Source: Branchiibius hedensis (lineage in GTDB: Bacteria > Actinomycetota > Actinomycetes > Actinomycetales > Dermatophilaceae). Taken from it: DNA of 64,000 bases. Position numbers and translations under genes: made by a program. The stretch is from NCBI RefSeq assembly GCF_900108585.1, contig NZ_UESZ01000002.1, positions 1 through 64,000 of the forward strand, written 5' to 3'. Shown here one piece after another: positions 8,239-17,088 of this stretch (the first letter of the stretch is position 1; the number at the start of each line of letters is the position of its first letter). The notes beneath the pieces were generated by a model. The model searched no databases and was not told the origin of the DNA. It saw only the letters and a program-made list of their open reading frames with translations.

Positions 8239-11200
8239 GAGGCATCCGAGCCCGACTTGCTGGCCTGTTCGCCAGCCTGTTGATCCTGGGCATTGTCGTT
8301 GGGCTGCCTCTGGTTCTCCTTGCCGTCGGCGCCAACCCGACCCACCTCTCGATGCCGAGCATCGATGGGATCCGGACAGCGCTCACCAACCCCGACGACG
8401 GAACCCTGGCGTTGTCGGCGATCAAGGTGATCGCCTGGGCAGCATGGGCGTTCCTCACCCTGTCGATCGTGCTCGAGATCAGTGCGCGCGTCCGAGGGGT
8501 CCGGGCCCCTCGCCTGCCCGGTATGCGCATGCCGCAGTCGGCAGCGAAGGGCTTGGTCGGCACCGCCATCCTGCTGTTCGCGGCCTCCCCGATCGTCGCC
8601 CAGACAGCCTCCGCCGCGACACTGCCGACTGCGCAAGTCAGCACCGTCAGTGCCACCGCCCAGCCGGGGACTAGTACGTTGGCCGCCCCAGCACCAAGCA
8701 GCAAGGCCAGCCCCGCGCGCGCCTCAGCCCCCACAACCAAACACACCGTGCAACCAGGGGAGACCCTCTGGTCGATCGCGCGCGACCACCTGGGAGCAGG
8801 GGAGAGGTACACCGAGATCGCGGCGCTGAACCACGACCTGCTCGGCGGAAGGCCAGGCTTCCTCAAGACGGGCTGGGTACTGAACGTGCCCGCGCCACCC
8901 GCACCGATCTCCAGCACGACCTCCCCGGCGCCCGCCGAACACACCGTGACCGTCCAGGCCGGACAAACCCTGTCCGGCATCGCACAGAAGGAACTGGGGA
9001 ACCCGAATCGGTTCTCAGAGATCGCCGACGCGTCGAAAAACATCACCCAGCCCGGCGGGCTGCACCTGACCAATCCGAACCGGATCAATGCGGGCTGGAC
9101 GCTCGTGATCCCCGCAGCCAAGCCGGTCAACCACGCCGCGGCGAAACCCCCGACCGCCAAGCCCACCCCATCGGCGGCGACACCCAGCACCGTTCCGGCA
9201 CCGGTCAAACCGACGCAGCACACCCCAGCACCTGAACCCTCCACCGCACCGAGCGCCCCGGTCCCCAGCAAGACGGCTGTGCGCCCCAACGTCGAAAGCA
9301 CGGCGGAGGCGGAACAGCAGCACTCGAGCACGGCACCATGGATGCTGACCGGACTGACCGGGGCCGGCGCGGTGCTTGCCGGGTCGGCACTGCTTGCACT
9401 CCGCCGCCGGCGTCAGGCCCAGTTCCGGGCCCGCCGCCCCGGGAGGACGATCGCCGTCCCGGAGACGGCGATCGTGCCCGTCGAGAAGACCATCACCGCC
9501 ATTGGTTCGACGTCGGCACCCACCGTCGAACAAATGGACACCTTGCTGCGCCAGCTGGCCGCGAACATCACCAACTCGAACCTGACGATGCCCGCGCTGG
9601 CCGCCGTCGAACTCGGCGGGACGCAGATCGTGCTGCACCTGAGCGCGCCCTGCGCACTGCCCGACCCGTGGGACGGCACCGCCGACCAGCTGCACTGGGC
9701 CACACAGGTCGGACCTGCGGTTGGCGACGTCGACGAGAACCAACCGGCGCCCTACCCACTCCTGGTCACGATCGGTGCAGACGACACTAGCGACCACGTG
9801 TGGTTGCTCAACATGGAGGAACTCGCGTCGATCAACCTGACCGGCGACCCCACCTACACGCGCGACTTCGCGCGATACATCGTTGCGGAGCTGGCCCTCA
9901 ACCCGTGGTCGGCCGGGACCACCGTCGACTGCATCGGCATCGCCGACGAAGTCGCTCCCCTCAACCCTGAGCGGATCCGTTACCGCGACGACTCCAGTGA
10001 CGCGGCCGCCGAGGCCGTGGCCGACGCCGTCGCGATGATCGACCGCGCCGACGCACAGCACGTCGACGTCGCCACCGGCCGCGGAACGGCCGCGGACGAG
10101 GACGTTTGGCCCGCAAGACTCCTCCTGGTCGACGCGACGGCAGACGATCACGCCGTCGACCAACTGATCGGGCTAGTCGAACAACACCCAGGGAAGACAG
10201 GGACAGCAATCGTCGTCTCAGGTGACCAGCACTCGACCGGCGGGACCGTGCTCAACCTCAGCTCCAGCGGGCGACTGACCATGCCGCGCGCAGGACTGGA
10301 CCTGGTCGCCGTCGGTTTGACTGGCGACGAAGCGAAAGGCTGCGCAACGCTGCTCGCGCACAGCGACATCCTGGACGACATCGAGATCCCCGTCGACGAG
10401 GACGCGACAGAAGGTTGGCGAGCCTTCACCAACGAAGCCGGCGCGCTGCGGGAGAAGCACACCAAGCCACGCGCCGACCGGGACGACGAGACCACCCAGA
10501 GCGTCCTGGCTGGCGACGACGACGAATACGTGACCGCCGCTGCGACCACCGAGGAGGACCTGGAGGCACTGGCGCCACAAGTCCCAGCTGAGGTCCGGGT
10601 CAGCGTCGAGTCTGCCGACCCGACCCTCGACGACGACGTAACCGCCTGGCTCAGCGACGACTGCCCGCTGCCGCGCCTCACCCTTCTCGGCCCGGTCCGC
10701 GCCCGAGCCAAAGGCAGCGCCGCCGCAGTCGCCAAACGCAAGCCCTACGCCACCGAGCTGCTCGCCTACCTCGCCATCCGTCCTCACGGCGCAACACCGG
10801 CACAGCTCGCCGACGCGTTCAACCTCAGCGACGGACGCGCACGCAACGACATCAAGATGGTGCGGGACTGGCTCGGCACGAACCCACGCACCGGCAACAA
10901 GCACCTGCCCAACGCGCGCGAGTCCGAAGCCGCCAAGGCGCGGGGCGTCGGCGTCTACGTGGTCGAGGACATCCTGGTCGACGCCGATCTGTTCCGACGA
11001 CTGCGAGCACGCGGAGAGGCACGCGGTGCCGACGGCATCACCGACCTGCTGCGTGCACTACAGCTGGTCGACGGGCGCCCGTTCGATCAGCTGCGCCCCG
11101 GCGGCTGGGAATGGCTCGCCGAAGGCGATCGCCTCGATCACCACATGAACGCAGCCATCGTCGACGTCGCACACATGGTGACCACCGCATGTCTAGGTTC

Positions 11201-11450
11201 GAACGATCTAGTCCGCGCGAGAGCAGCCGCCGAGATCGCCACCGCCGTCGCGCCTGACTCGGAGATCGCCAAGCTCGACCTCGTCGCGGTGTTCGAAGCG
11301 GAAGGGCACCGAGCCGAAGCGAAGCGGATCCTGCAAGACGAGGTCTGCAACCGCTCCGACGACCAGGGTGCGCCCGCGGAGCTGTCCGCACGAACCGAGA
11401 AGATCATCCGCAACCACGAATGGCTCGACCCCGACCGGGCCGCCAGCTGA
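8235..11450 (+). CDS. Membrane LysM-BTAD protein (1071 residues)
   Basis: Large membrane protein joining peptidoglycan-binding and regulator-like domains. Transmembrane segments lie near residues 8-30, 55-80 and 100-120. Two LysM repeats follow, at about 168-220 (TVQPGETLWSIARDHLG) and 235-290 (TVQAGQTLSGIAQKELG). After a Pro/Ala-rich linker comes a helix at about 369-389 and a basic stop-transfer (RRRRQAQFRARRPGR). The middle region is acidic. From about 814 a winged-helix plus BTAD-like helical domain begins (LTLLGPVRARAKG). Such proteins are common in actinobacterial conjugative elements. LysM should sit outside and the BTAD domain inside, so it may report wall contact to the cytoplasm or anchor the pilus; this is inference. 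Its stop overlaps the macro-domain start. Confidence 0.75.
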   Translation: MRGIRARLAGLFASLLILGIVVGLPLVLLAVGANPTHLSMPSIDGIRTALTNPDDGTLALSAIKVIAWAAWAFLTLSIVLEISARVRGVRAPRLPGMRMPQSAAKGLVGTAILLFAASPIVAQTASAATLPTAQVSTVSATAQPGTSTLAAPAPSSKASPARASAPTTKHTVQPGETLWSIARDHLGAGERYTEIAALNHDLLGGRPGFLKTGWVLNVPAPPAPISSTTSPAPAEHTVTVQAGQTLSGIAQKELGNPNRFSEIADASKNITQPGGLHLTNPNRINAGWTLVIPAAKPVNHAAAKPPTAKPTPSAATPSTVPAPVKPTQHTPAPEPSTAPSAPVPSKTAVRPNVESTAEAEQQHSSTAPWMLTGLTGAGAVLAGSALLALRRRRQAQFRARRPGRTIAVPETAIVPVEKTITAIGSTSAPTVEQMDTLLRQLAANITNSNLTMPALAAVELGGTQIVLHLSAPCALPDPWDGTADQLHWATQVGPAVGDVDENQPAPYPLLVTIGADDTSDHVWLLNMEELASINLTGDPTYTRDFARYIVAELALNPWSAGTTVDCIGIADEVAPLNPERIRYRDDSSDAAAEAVADAVAMIDRADAQHVDVATGRGTAADEDVWPARLLLVDATADDHAVDQLIGLVEQHPGKTGTAIVVSGDQHSTGGTVLNLSSSGRLTMPRAGLDLVAVGLTGDEAKGCATLLAHSDILDDIEIPVDEDATEGWRAFTNEAGALREKHTKPRADRDDETTQSVLAGDDDEYVTAAATTEEDLEALAPQVPAEVRVSVESADPTLDDDVTAWLSDDCPLPRLTLLGPVRARAKGSAAAVAKRKPYATELLAYLAIRPHGATPAQLADAFNLSDGRARNDIKMVRDWLGTNPRTGNKHLPNARESEAAKARGVGVYVVEDILVDADLFRRLRARGEARGADGITDLLRALQLVDGRPFDQLRPGGWEWLAEGDRLDHHMNAAIVDVAHMVTTACLGSNDLVRARAAAEIATAVAPDSEIAKLDLVAVFEAEGHRAEAKRILQDEVCNRSDDQGAPAELSARTEKIIRNHEWLDPDRAAS

Positions 11451-11980
11451 TGCCACTGGAACGATTCGACCCGGCCTCCGCCCAGGCGGAGGCCACGATC
11501 ACGATCACGTCGGTGACCGGCGACCTCACGCAGCTGCAAGACGTCGACGGGCTGGTGAACCCGTGGAACCGGAACTACATGCCACGGTGGCTGCTCTACC
11601 CCAGCGGCGTCAGCCGCGCGCTGAAGTCGCAGACAGGGCCAGACCCGTGGAAAGAGCTTTCCCGGGCAGGAGTGCTTCCCGTCGGCGGGTGCGTGGTAAC
11701 TGATGCCGGGCGGCTGAGCGCGCACACGAAGCTCATCCACGTCGCCGGACTCAACCTCGCGTGGCGAGCCACTGAAGCCACCGTCTCGGCGTCAGTGCAC
11801 TCGGTTGTGCGAGCGGCCGTGGCCCAGAAGATGCGAACGGTCGCGATGCCGCTCATCGGATCAGGCTCGGGCGGCATGAACCCAACGTCATCACGAGAGT
11901 GCATCGAGAACGCCCTACGTCGGTACACCAGCGGGTGGCCCCTGGAGGTGCTGCTCGTTGAGCACGACAAGGCAGCCTGA
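11450..11980 (+). CDS. Macro-domain protein
   Basis: 176-residue protein with a near-complete macro domain, a fold that binds or hydrolyses ADP-ribose derivatives. Features: TSVTGDLTQLQDVDGLVNPW (beta strand and Asp loop), GVSRAL, a GVLPVGGCVVTDAG loop, LIHVAG, and VAMPLIGSGSGGMNP as the second ligand loop. The usual NAAN motif reads NPWN, so catalysis is uncertain. ATG 11450 overlaps the TGA of the LysM-BTAD gene, indicating translational coupling. It could act on ADP-ribosylated proteins or nucleic acid, or be a binding module. It ends 34 bases before the convergent res gene. Confidence 0.75.
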   Translation: MPLERFDPASAQAEATITITSVTGDLTQLQDVDGLVNPWNRNYMPRWLLYPSGVSRALKSQTGPDPWKELSRAGVLPVGGCVVTDAGRLSAHTKLIHVAGLNLAWRATEATVSASVHSVVRAAVAQKMRTVAMPLIGSGSGGMNPTSSRECIENALRRYTSGWPLEVLLVEHDKAA

Positions 11981-12014
11981 TCCGGCCCGACCGACGGTGC
12001 GGGACCTCCAAGCG

Positions 12015-14636
12015 CTACGACGAAAGCGCCGAAGTATGCGTGTACTTCGTTCCGTGATGTGCGTAGAGCTTCTTGACGGAGTCGGTGTCGGCCGGTGATT
12101 CGTAGACGGCGCGCCGGACGGCTGCGTCCTTGAGGTTCAAGCCATACAGAGTGTCGTCCTTCTCGACGCCGACAGCCATGATGCGTTCGAACTGGTCACC
12201 GTGCTGATCGGCGTACTGGGCCAGGGCCTTCAGCTTGGGCGAGCTGTCTCCCAAGTGCGCACCGTGTGGGTCGACGATGGATGGCAGGTAGGCATCCCCT
12301 GTTCGATGCACGAACACGAAGTCCGGCTGCACAGAACTCCAGGAGCCATTGGACGACTTGTGCGCGATCCGTAGGGAACTCGTGGTGGCAGCGGACGGGT
12401 TCCGGTACCAGCCAGCGAGGGTTCCGAGGCTTTGCTCGTGCTCGACGACAGCCTGCTCCCACCGGTTTCGGGCCATCGCCTGCTCAACTGGGTAGTCACC
12501 CTCGGATGTCGCCAGCAGGTGCTTCCTCTGAGTGGGCAGCTTCTTGCCGTCGGTGTCGACCGAGTCGACCAGCTGCTCCGTCTGGATCTTGATAGCCACC
12601 GGCTCCGCGGCGCGGGCCATGTCCTGGATCGCCTGGTAGATAGGCTTTCGATTGTCTGGTAGTGCCGCGATCTTGGTGCTGTTGGTGGTCAGCCACAGCC
12701 GGGTGAGTGCGTCAGCGGCGTCCTCGACCGGCTGCTGGACGTCGACATCCAGGAACCCCAGTGCGGCGACTTCGGCCCGGACGCCCGTGATGTCGACGGT
12801 GAACAGGTCCTCGCCACGGTCCTCGGCCGCGGTGATCGCGGACTGCATGTTCCGGTGCAGGTACCCGTTGACGACCGAGGTCGAGAGCAGCCGGCGCAGG
12901 TGGCGCAGCGCGTCGTCCACGGTCGCCGCGTCCGCGGCACGTGAGGTCGTGCGGTCGGTCACCTGGTCCTCGCCGCGCTGGACGAGGATCTGCCGGATCT
13001 GTGCGGTGAGGATCTGCTTCGCGGCGGACGCCACGGCGTCGGCGTTGTCGTGGACGACCCCGTCGAGGACTGCGAACAGCGTCTCGTGCGCTACCTTGTT
13101 GGCATCTGGCTCGAGGGCATCCTGGCTGAACGCCTGCGCAGCCTTGAGTAGCCGCTTCACCGGCTTCGGCGCGGCCGCCGGTTTCGCGAACGACGGCAGC
13201 GACTCGACCACGTCGAACACCTCGTCGGGGACCTCGGTGTTGCGGGAGAGCATGACCGGCTTGAGCATCACCTTCGCGACGGCGGCACCGCGCTCCCCTG
13301 ACGCGGGCTCGCGCAGGCCCATGATCTCCTCGGCGACCTGCTTAGCCGTGTCCTTGTCGAAGCGTGGCAGGTAGCACGAGGCTGCGTTAAGCCGCTCGTC
13401 ACCGGTGGTCTGCGCCAGCGGTGTGCGCACCATCCGACCCAGCAGCTGCGTGACGTAGGTGGCGTCGACCGCGGGCCGCAACGAGACCAGCACCTCGGCA
13501 CGCGGGCAGTCCCACCCGGTGGAGACCGCGTCCTTCGCCAGCAGCACCCTGATGCCGTGGTCGTGCTGGATGTCCTGCGGGGCGACCTTCGGGATCACGT
13601 ACGAGCCGACCTCAATGGTGGCCCGGTCTCCGAGCACGTGCGCAACCCCGTCGTACGGCATCTCGGGCCAGTGCTTGCGGATGGTCTCCAGCACCAGGTG
13701 GATCGTGTCGTCCTCGGCCTTGAGTGCCTTCTCGGTGTCCTTCTCGCCGACCTCCTTGTTGGGGATCTGGGCTACCAGGAGCGGCACTACGGGCTCGAGG
13801 CCCTGCTGCTCGCAGTAGTCGTCCCAGCGCTGGCAAACCGAGACGAAGTCCAAGGTCGCGTCCCGGACCATCGTGGTCGAGAAGTCGCCAGCCTCGTCGG
13901 GGATGTCAAGCGTGAGCGCGTTCTTCAACAGGCCCGACTCCTGGACCGCGCGCGGGTCGATGACGATGTTCTGGGTCTTGGTGAACGCACTGGCCTTCGC
14001 CATGGCCTGGTCGAACCGCTTCACCGTGGCCGAGATGCCCCACACGATCGGCACCGCCACGTTGGAGCCGTTGCCGTTGATGATCTTCTGCACCAGCGTC
14101 TGGTCACCGCTGGACTGTGCTTTCATGCCCTCGTGCGCCTCGTCGAGGACCATGTAGAGGGTCTTGTCCTCATCCTTGATGGTGGCGTCGAGGATCTCCC
14201 AGAACGTGTGGTGGCGGGTATCGGTGTGCTTGACGAAGTCTGCCTTCTTGTTGAGCTTGTCCGGATTGATGAAGTACACCGTGCCGGTCTGTAGCGACGA
14301 GTCGGCATAGCTCTTGTCCAGCAGCACCAGGTCGCCGGCCGGGATCCGGTCGGCGCACTCGATGAACCGGCTCTTCGTCTGCTCGTTGAGCGCCGGGTCT
14401 TTCGACACCCACAGCACGACCGCTGTCGGGTCGGGCTCAACGTCGAACTCGTCGCTGCCGTGCAGCAGCGCCTCGATCACCGTGGCGGCGATGACCGTCT
14501 TGCCAGAGCCCGTGGTCGACGACAGCGCGAACGCGGTCCGGCGCTGCCGGCCGTGCCAGTCCTCGCGGGCGTACCCGAGCGTCGTGAGGATCTCCCGCAC
14601 CGCGTCGGTCTGGTAGTCCTTCAACGGCAGCCGCAC
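12015..14636 (-). CDS. res: Type III restriction enzyme Res subunit
   Basis: 873-residue ATP-dependent restriction subunit that works with the adjacent Mod to cut unmodified DNA. Superfamily 2 helicase features: Q-tip region (PLKDYQTDAV), Walker A STTGSGKTVIA at about residues 40-50, DEAH box YMVLDEAHEG near 165, GISATVKRF (motif III), GIRVLLAKDAVSTGWDCPRA (motif V) and QLLGRMVRTP (motif VI). The C-terminus has PDFVFVHRTGDAY and IVDPHGAHLGDSSPKLKAL, a nuclease-like pattern seen in this group. GTG 14636 begins two bases after the mod stop. Intact, so the system may be active. Confidence 0.85.
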   Translation of the reverse strand: MRLPLKDYQTDAVREILTTLGYAREDWHGRQRRTAFALSSTTGSGKTVIAATVIEALLHGSDEFDVEPDPTAVVLWVSKDPALNEQTKSRFIECADRIPAGDLVLLDKSYADSSLQTGTVYFINPDKLNKKADFVKHTDTRHHTFWEILDATIKDEDKTLYMVLDEAHEGMKAQSSGDQTLVQKIINGNGSNVAVPIVWGISATVKRFDQAMAKASAFTKTQNIVIDPRAVQESGLLKNALTLDIPDEAGDFSTTMVRDATLDFVSVCQRWDDYCEQQGLEPVVPLLVAQIPNKEVGEKDTEKALKAEDDTIHLVLETIRKHWPEMPYDGVAHVLGDRATIEVGSYVIPKVAPQDIQHDHGIRVLLAKDAVSTGWDCPRAEVLVSLRPAVDATYVTQLLGRMVRTPLAQTTGDERLNAASCYLPRFDKDTAKQVAEEIMGLREPASGERGAAVAKVMLKPVMLSRNTEVPDEVFDVVESLPSFAKPAAAPKPVKRLLKAAQAFSQDALEPDANKVAHETLFAVLDGVVHDNADAVASAAKQILTAQIRQILVQRGEDQVTDRTTSRAADAATVDDALRHLRRLLSTSVVNGYLHRNMQSAITAAEDRGEDLFTVDITGVRAEVAALGFLDVDVQQPVEDAADALTRLWLTTNSTKIAALPDNRKPIYQAIQDMARAAEPVAIKIQTEQLVDSVDTDGKKLPTQRKHLLATSEGDYPVEQAMARNRWEQAVVEHEQSLGTLAGWYRNPSAATTSSLRIAHKSSNGSWSSVQPDFVFVHRTGDAYLPSIVDPHGAHLGDSSPKLKALAQYADQHGDQFERIMAVGVEKDDTLYGLNLKDAAVRRAVYESPADTDSVKKLYAHHGTKYTHTSALSS

Positions 14637-14638
14637 GG

Positions 14639-16774
14639 TCAGGCCCTCCCGGTGTTGATCTGGAACGTGCGCAGGTACGACTCGTAGAGTCGAACTGTCT
14701 CGACTCCTTCGGGCAGCTGGCTGGCGACCGCCTGGTATTGGGTTTCGTCATCGGTGACGATGTAGACGATGCGGACACTGGCGGGGGATTTCTCGATGGC
14801 CGCGACGAAGTCGGCCGCGGCGTCAACATTGAAGAGCACCGCGTAGGCGTCGGCGAGGTCGAAGGTGTCGGATCGTTCGTCGATCCGGCGGCCCTGCGAG
14901 CCAGCGCGCATCCACAGCAGCGGTGCGACACGCTCGAAGGCTAGGTCGAGCTCGACCAGAGCGGGGTTCTCGTACGTCAGGGTGAAGAACTCGACGTTCT
15001 CATCAAACCCGTCGGACATCGGAAACTCGTCGGTGAATTTGTAGTCACCGACGATGGGGTCGCCGCCTGGGGTCAGCCCAGTGATGGCTGCCCGGATGCG
15101 CGGCTTGGTGATGAGGTCACAGATCCCTAGTGCTTCCCATTGCGAATCGCCAGGGCGGAGACCACGAGCGACTAGGGCCCTCTGCTCATCGGCAGAAACC
15201 TCGTTGTTCGTCACGCAGACCGCTCGGCGCTGGCCACCGTCTTGCTTGTTGAGTCGCATGATGGCGTGGGCGGTTGTGCCGGATCCGGAGAAGAAGTCGA
15301 GGACGAGTGCGTTCGGCTTGCTGGCCACGACGAAGCGCAATGCGTCCTCCACGGCATAGAGGGACTTGGGGAACGGGAACCGCCGGTCGGGCACAAGCGC
15401 GGCCAGTAGGTGAGAGCCATGGTCCCGAGCGAAGTGGCTTGTCTGGCTCCAGACCGTTCGGGGTGCGACCGTCTTGGCGCCGACCAGCTCGAGCGTCAAT
15501 GCTCCTTCGGAGGTGTGGCCTGCGACCTTGAACGTTCCGTTCGCGATGTTCGCCAAGGTGCCAGGTTGCAGATAGGTGACGGGTCGCAAGCCTGTCGCGG
15601 CATCGCGCTTCCCGAGGCGGGCCGTGCCCGCCTCGAAGTAGTTGCGCATGAGTTCAGCGGAGAAGCGCCAGCGGTTCTCCTGGCCTTTGGCTCCAAGGGG
15701 CCAGATCGCCAGCTCGCCTGGCTCTAGCGGTACCGAGGCGCGGTCCACGTCCTTGGCGACAGGGTCACCAACCCGGATGAACCGCCCCGTCTCTCGATGA
15801 ATGATCACCGGATAGAAGAGGCTCTTCGACTCGGCCCGGGAGGCACCGGACCCACGACGCACAGCCGTGAACCAGACGGTTGGCATCGTCATTTTCCCAA
15901 GTTCCGACCCGTCCGAGAGCATTGTTGACGTCCACGGCTCGACTTGGGAACCGCCGAGGAACACGTAGTAGATGTATTCGTCGACGCGGGAGAACCTGCC
16001 GGTGCGTGGTGAACCGGCCCGGTTGATCACGCAGGAGACCATCTGGATGTCGGCCTCCGGGAATACCTGCTCCAGTAGCAACCCAAGGCGGAGGTACTCC
16101 TTCTCGTCGATGGTCACGATCAGCACCGAGTCGCGAGGATTCAGCAGCTGACGAGCGAGTTTCAGGCGTCGCTCCATGAACGCGAGCCACTTGCTGTGGC
16201 GGTAGGAGTCCTCGCCGTCGACGTAGTCGTTGTTGTACTTCCAGTCCTTGGCGCCGGTGTTGTACGGCGGGTCGATGTAGATGCAATCCACCGTGCCCTG
16301 GTACGTGAAGAGCATCGCCTCGAGCGCGTGGTAGTTCTCGGCGTTGATGACGGCGTGGAAGGGCTTGTCACCGCCACGCAGGACTGGCTCGTCGGAGCGC
16401 ACCAGCCCCGGGAAGACCGGATCCTTGAACTCGGCGATGTAGACCAGGTCATCGACAGGTCGGCTTGTGATCTCGTTGGTCTTGGGGTCGACGAGCTGCG
16501 CGACGCGCTTAGTCTGCGGGCCGGCCAGCTCGACCACTCTCCAGGTGGCCTCCGACTCGACTTCGGTCTGGCCGCGCACGGGGATGAACCGCACCTTGTC
16601 ACCGACGGAGATCGCTCGACCAGTCAAGGCCACGCTCTCGGGCGTGTGTCGCTCGAAGTTGAGGCCGAACTCGCGCCTGCTCTGCAACGCGTCGATGTGC
16701 CGGCGCAACTCCTTCGCCGTGTCGGGATCGCTGCTCTCGACGCGCGCGAGAAGTGACCGCAACTCGTTGCTCAC
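14639..16774 (-). CDS. mod: Type III DNA methyltransferase Mod subunit
   Basis: DNA methyltransferase and specificity subunit of a type III system; modifies adenine and directs Res. Motif IV DPPYNTG lies at about residue 166 and the AdoMet motif VLDFFSGSGTTAH near 490, the beta-type order expected for Mod. The middle segment is the likely target-recognition domain. I place the start at GTG 16774 (SNELRSLLARVES), which has a GAAGGAG site and matches the usual family N-terminus. The frame is open to GTG 16900, and ATG 16885 is an alternative. Transcribed with res, opposite to the flanking transfer genes, which suggests insertion as cargo. Confidence 0.85.
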   Translation of the reverse strand: MSNELRSLLARVESSDPDTAKELRRHIDALQSRREFGLNFERHTPESVALTGRAISVGDKVRFIPVRGQTEVESEATWRVVELAGPQTKRVAQLVDPKTNEITSRPVDDLVYIAEFKDPVFPGLVRSDEPVLRGGDKPFHAVINAENYHALEAMLFTYQGTVDCIYIDPPYNTGAKDWKYNNDYVDGEDSYRHSKWLAFMERRLKLARQLLNPRDSVLIVTIDEKEYLRLGLLLEQVFPEADIQMVSCVINRAGSPRTGRFSRVDEYIYYVFLGGSQVEPWTSTMLSDGSELGKMTMPTVWFTAVRRGSGASRAESKSLFYPVIIHRETGRFIRVGDPVAKDVDRASVPLEPGELAIWPLGAKGQENRWRFSAELMRNYFEAGTARLGKRDAATGLRPVTYLQPGTLANIANGTFKVAGHTSEGALTLELVGAKTVAPRTVWSQTSHFARDHGSHLLAALVPDRRFPFPKSLYAVEDALRFVVASKPNALVLDFFSGSGTTAHAIMRLNKQDGGQRRAVCVTNNEVSADEQRALVARGLRPGDSQWEALGICDLITKPRIRAAITGLTPGGDPIVGDYKFTDEFPMSDGFDENVEFFTLTYENPALVELDLAFERVAPLLWMRAGSQGRRIDERSDTFDLADAYAVLFNVDAAADFVAAIEKSPASVRIVYIVTDDETQYQAVASQLPEGVETVRLYESYLRTFQINTGRA

Positions 16775-17053
16775 TCTCGTCTTCTCCTTCTCCGGGTGAC
16801 CGCCCCATCCTGCCGGATGAGCACCACCGAACTGTCGCGCGGGCGAGCCGTTGGCCTGAACAGGGGACGGGGTCGTGTCATTCATTGAGCCACGGATCAC
16901 GTCAGCGCAAGGTCAGTCGGCGAAAAACTTTGAGCAAAGGAGGTACGCGGCGTTTGCGCAGGTCAACGGCCTGACAAAGCAAACGTCCCTCCTCGTACCC
17001 CCGCCCGTGAGGGGTCTGGAGGGACGTAACCGGATACGCCCGCTCGCGAGTTT
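16775..17053 (+). promoter_or_regulatory. Structured leader with overlapping inverted repeats upstream of the transfer operon
   Basis: This spacer (with the next entry, 314 bases) between mod (-) and the transfer-regulator gene (+) holds two inverted repeats that cannot form together. CGTTTGC at 16951-16957 pairs with GCAAACG at 16979-16985. ACGTCCCTCC at 16983-16992 pairs perfectly with GGAGGGACGT at 17018-17027, with further ACCCC/GGGGT pairing inside. The arms share 16983-16985. An AGGAGG at 16938-16943 precedes TTG 16954, which would encode a six-codon peptide. The arrangement suggests an attenuator-like leader or an operator region; divergent promoters for mod and the transfer operon must also lie here. 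Confidence 0.5.
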
Positions 17054-17077
17054 CTGTCTGTCCGATTCGACAGACAG
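17054..17077 (+). promoter_or_regulatory. Perfect 9-bp inverted repeat overlapping a ribosome binding site
   Basis: CTGTCTGTC (17054-17062), six-base loop, GACAGACAG (17069-17077). The 3' arm runs into AGGAG (17076-17080), the ribosome binding site for ATG 17089. As RNA it could mask that site; as DNA it could be an operator for the HTH protein encoded next. Confidence 0.55.
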
Positions 17078-17088
17078 GAGCTCCGGCG

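Noticed and set aside
8207-10163. Overlapping minus-strand open frames opposite the LysM-BTAD gene
   Set aside because: Low-complexity shadows; the plus-strand LysM and BTAD motifs are clear.
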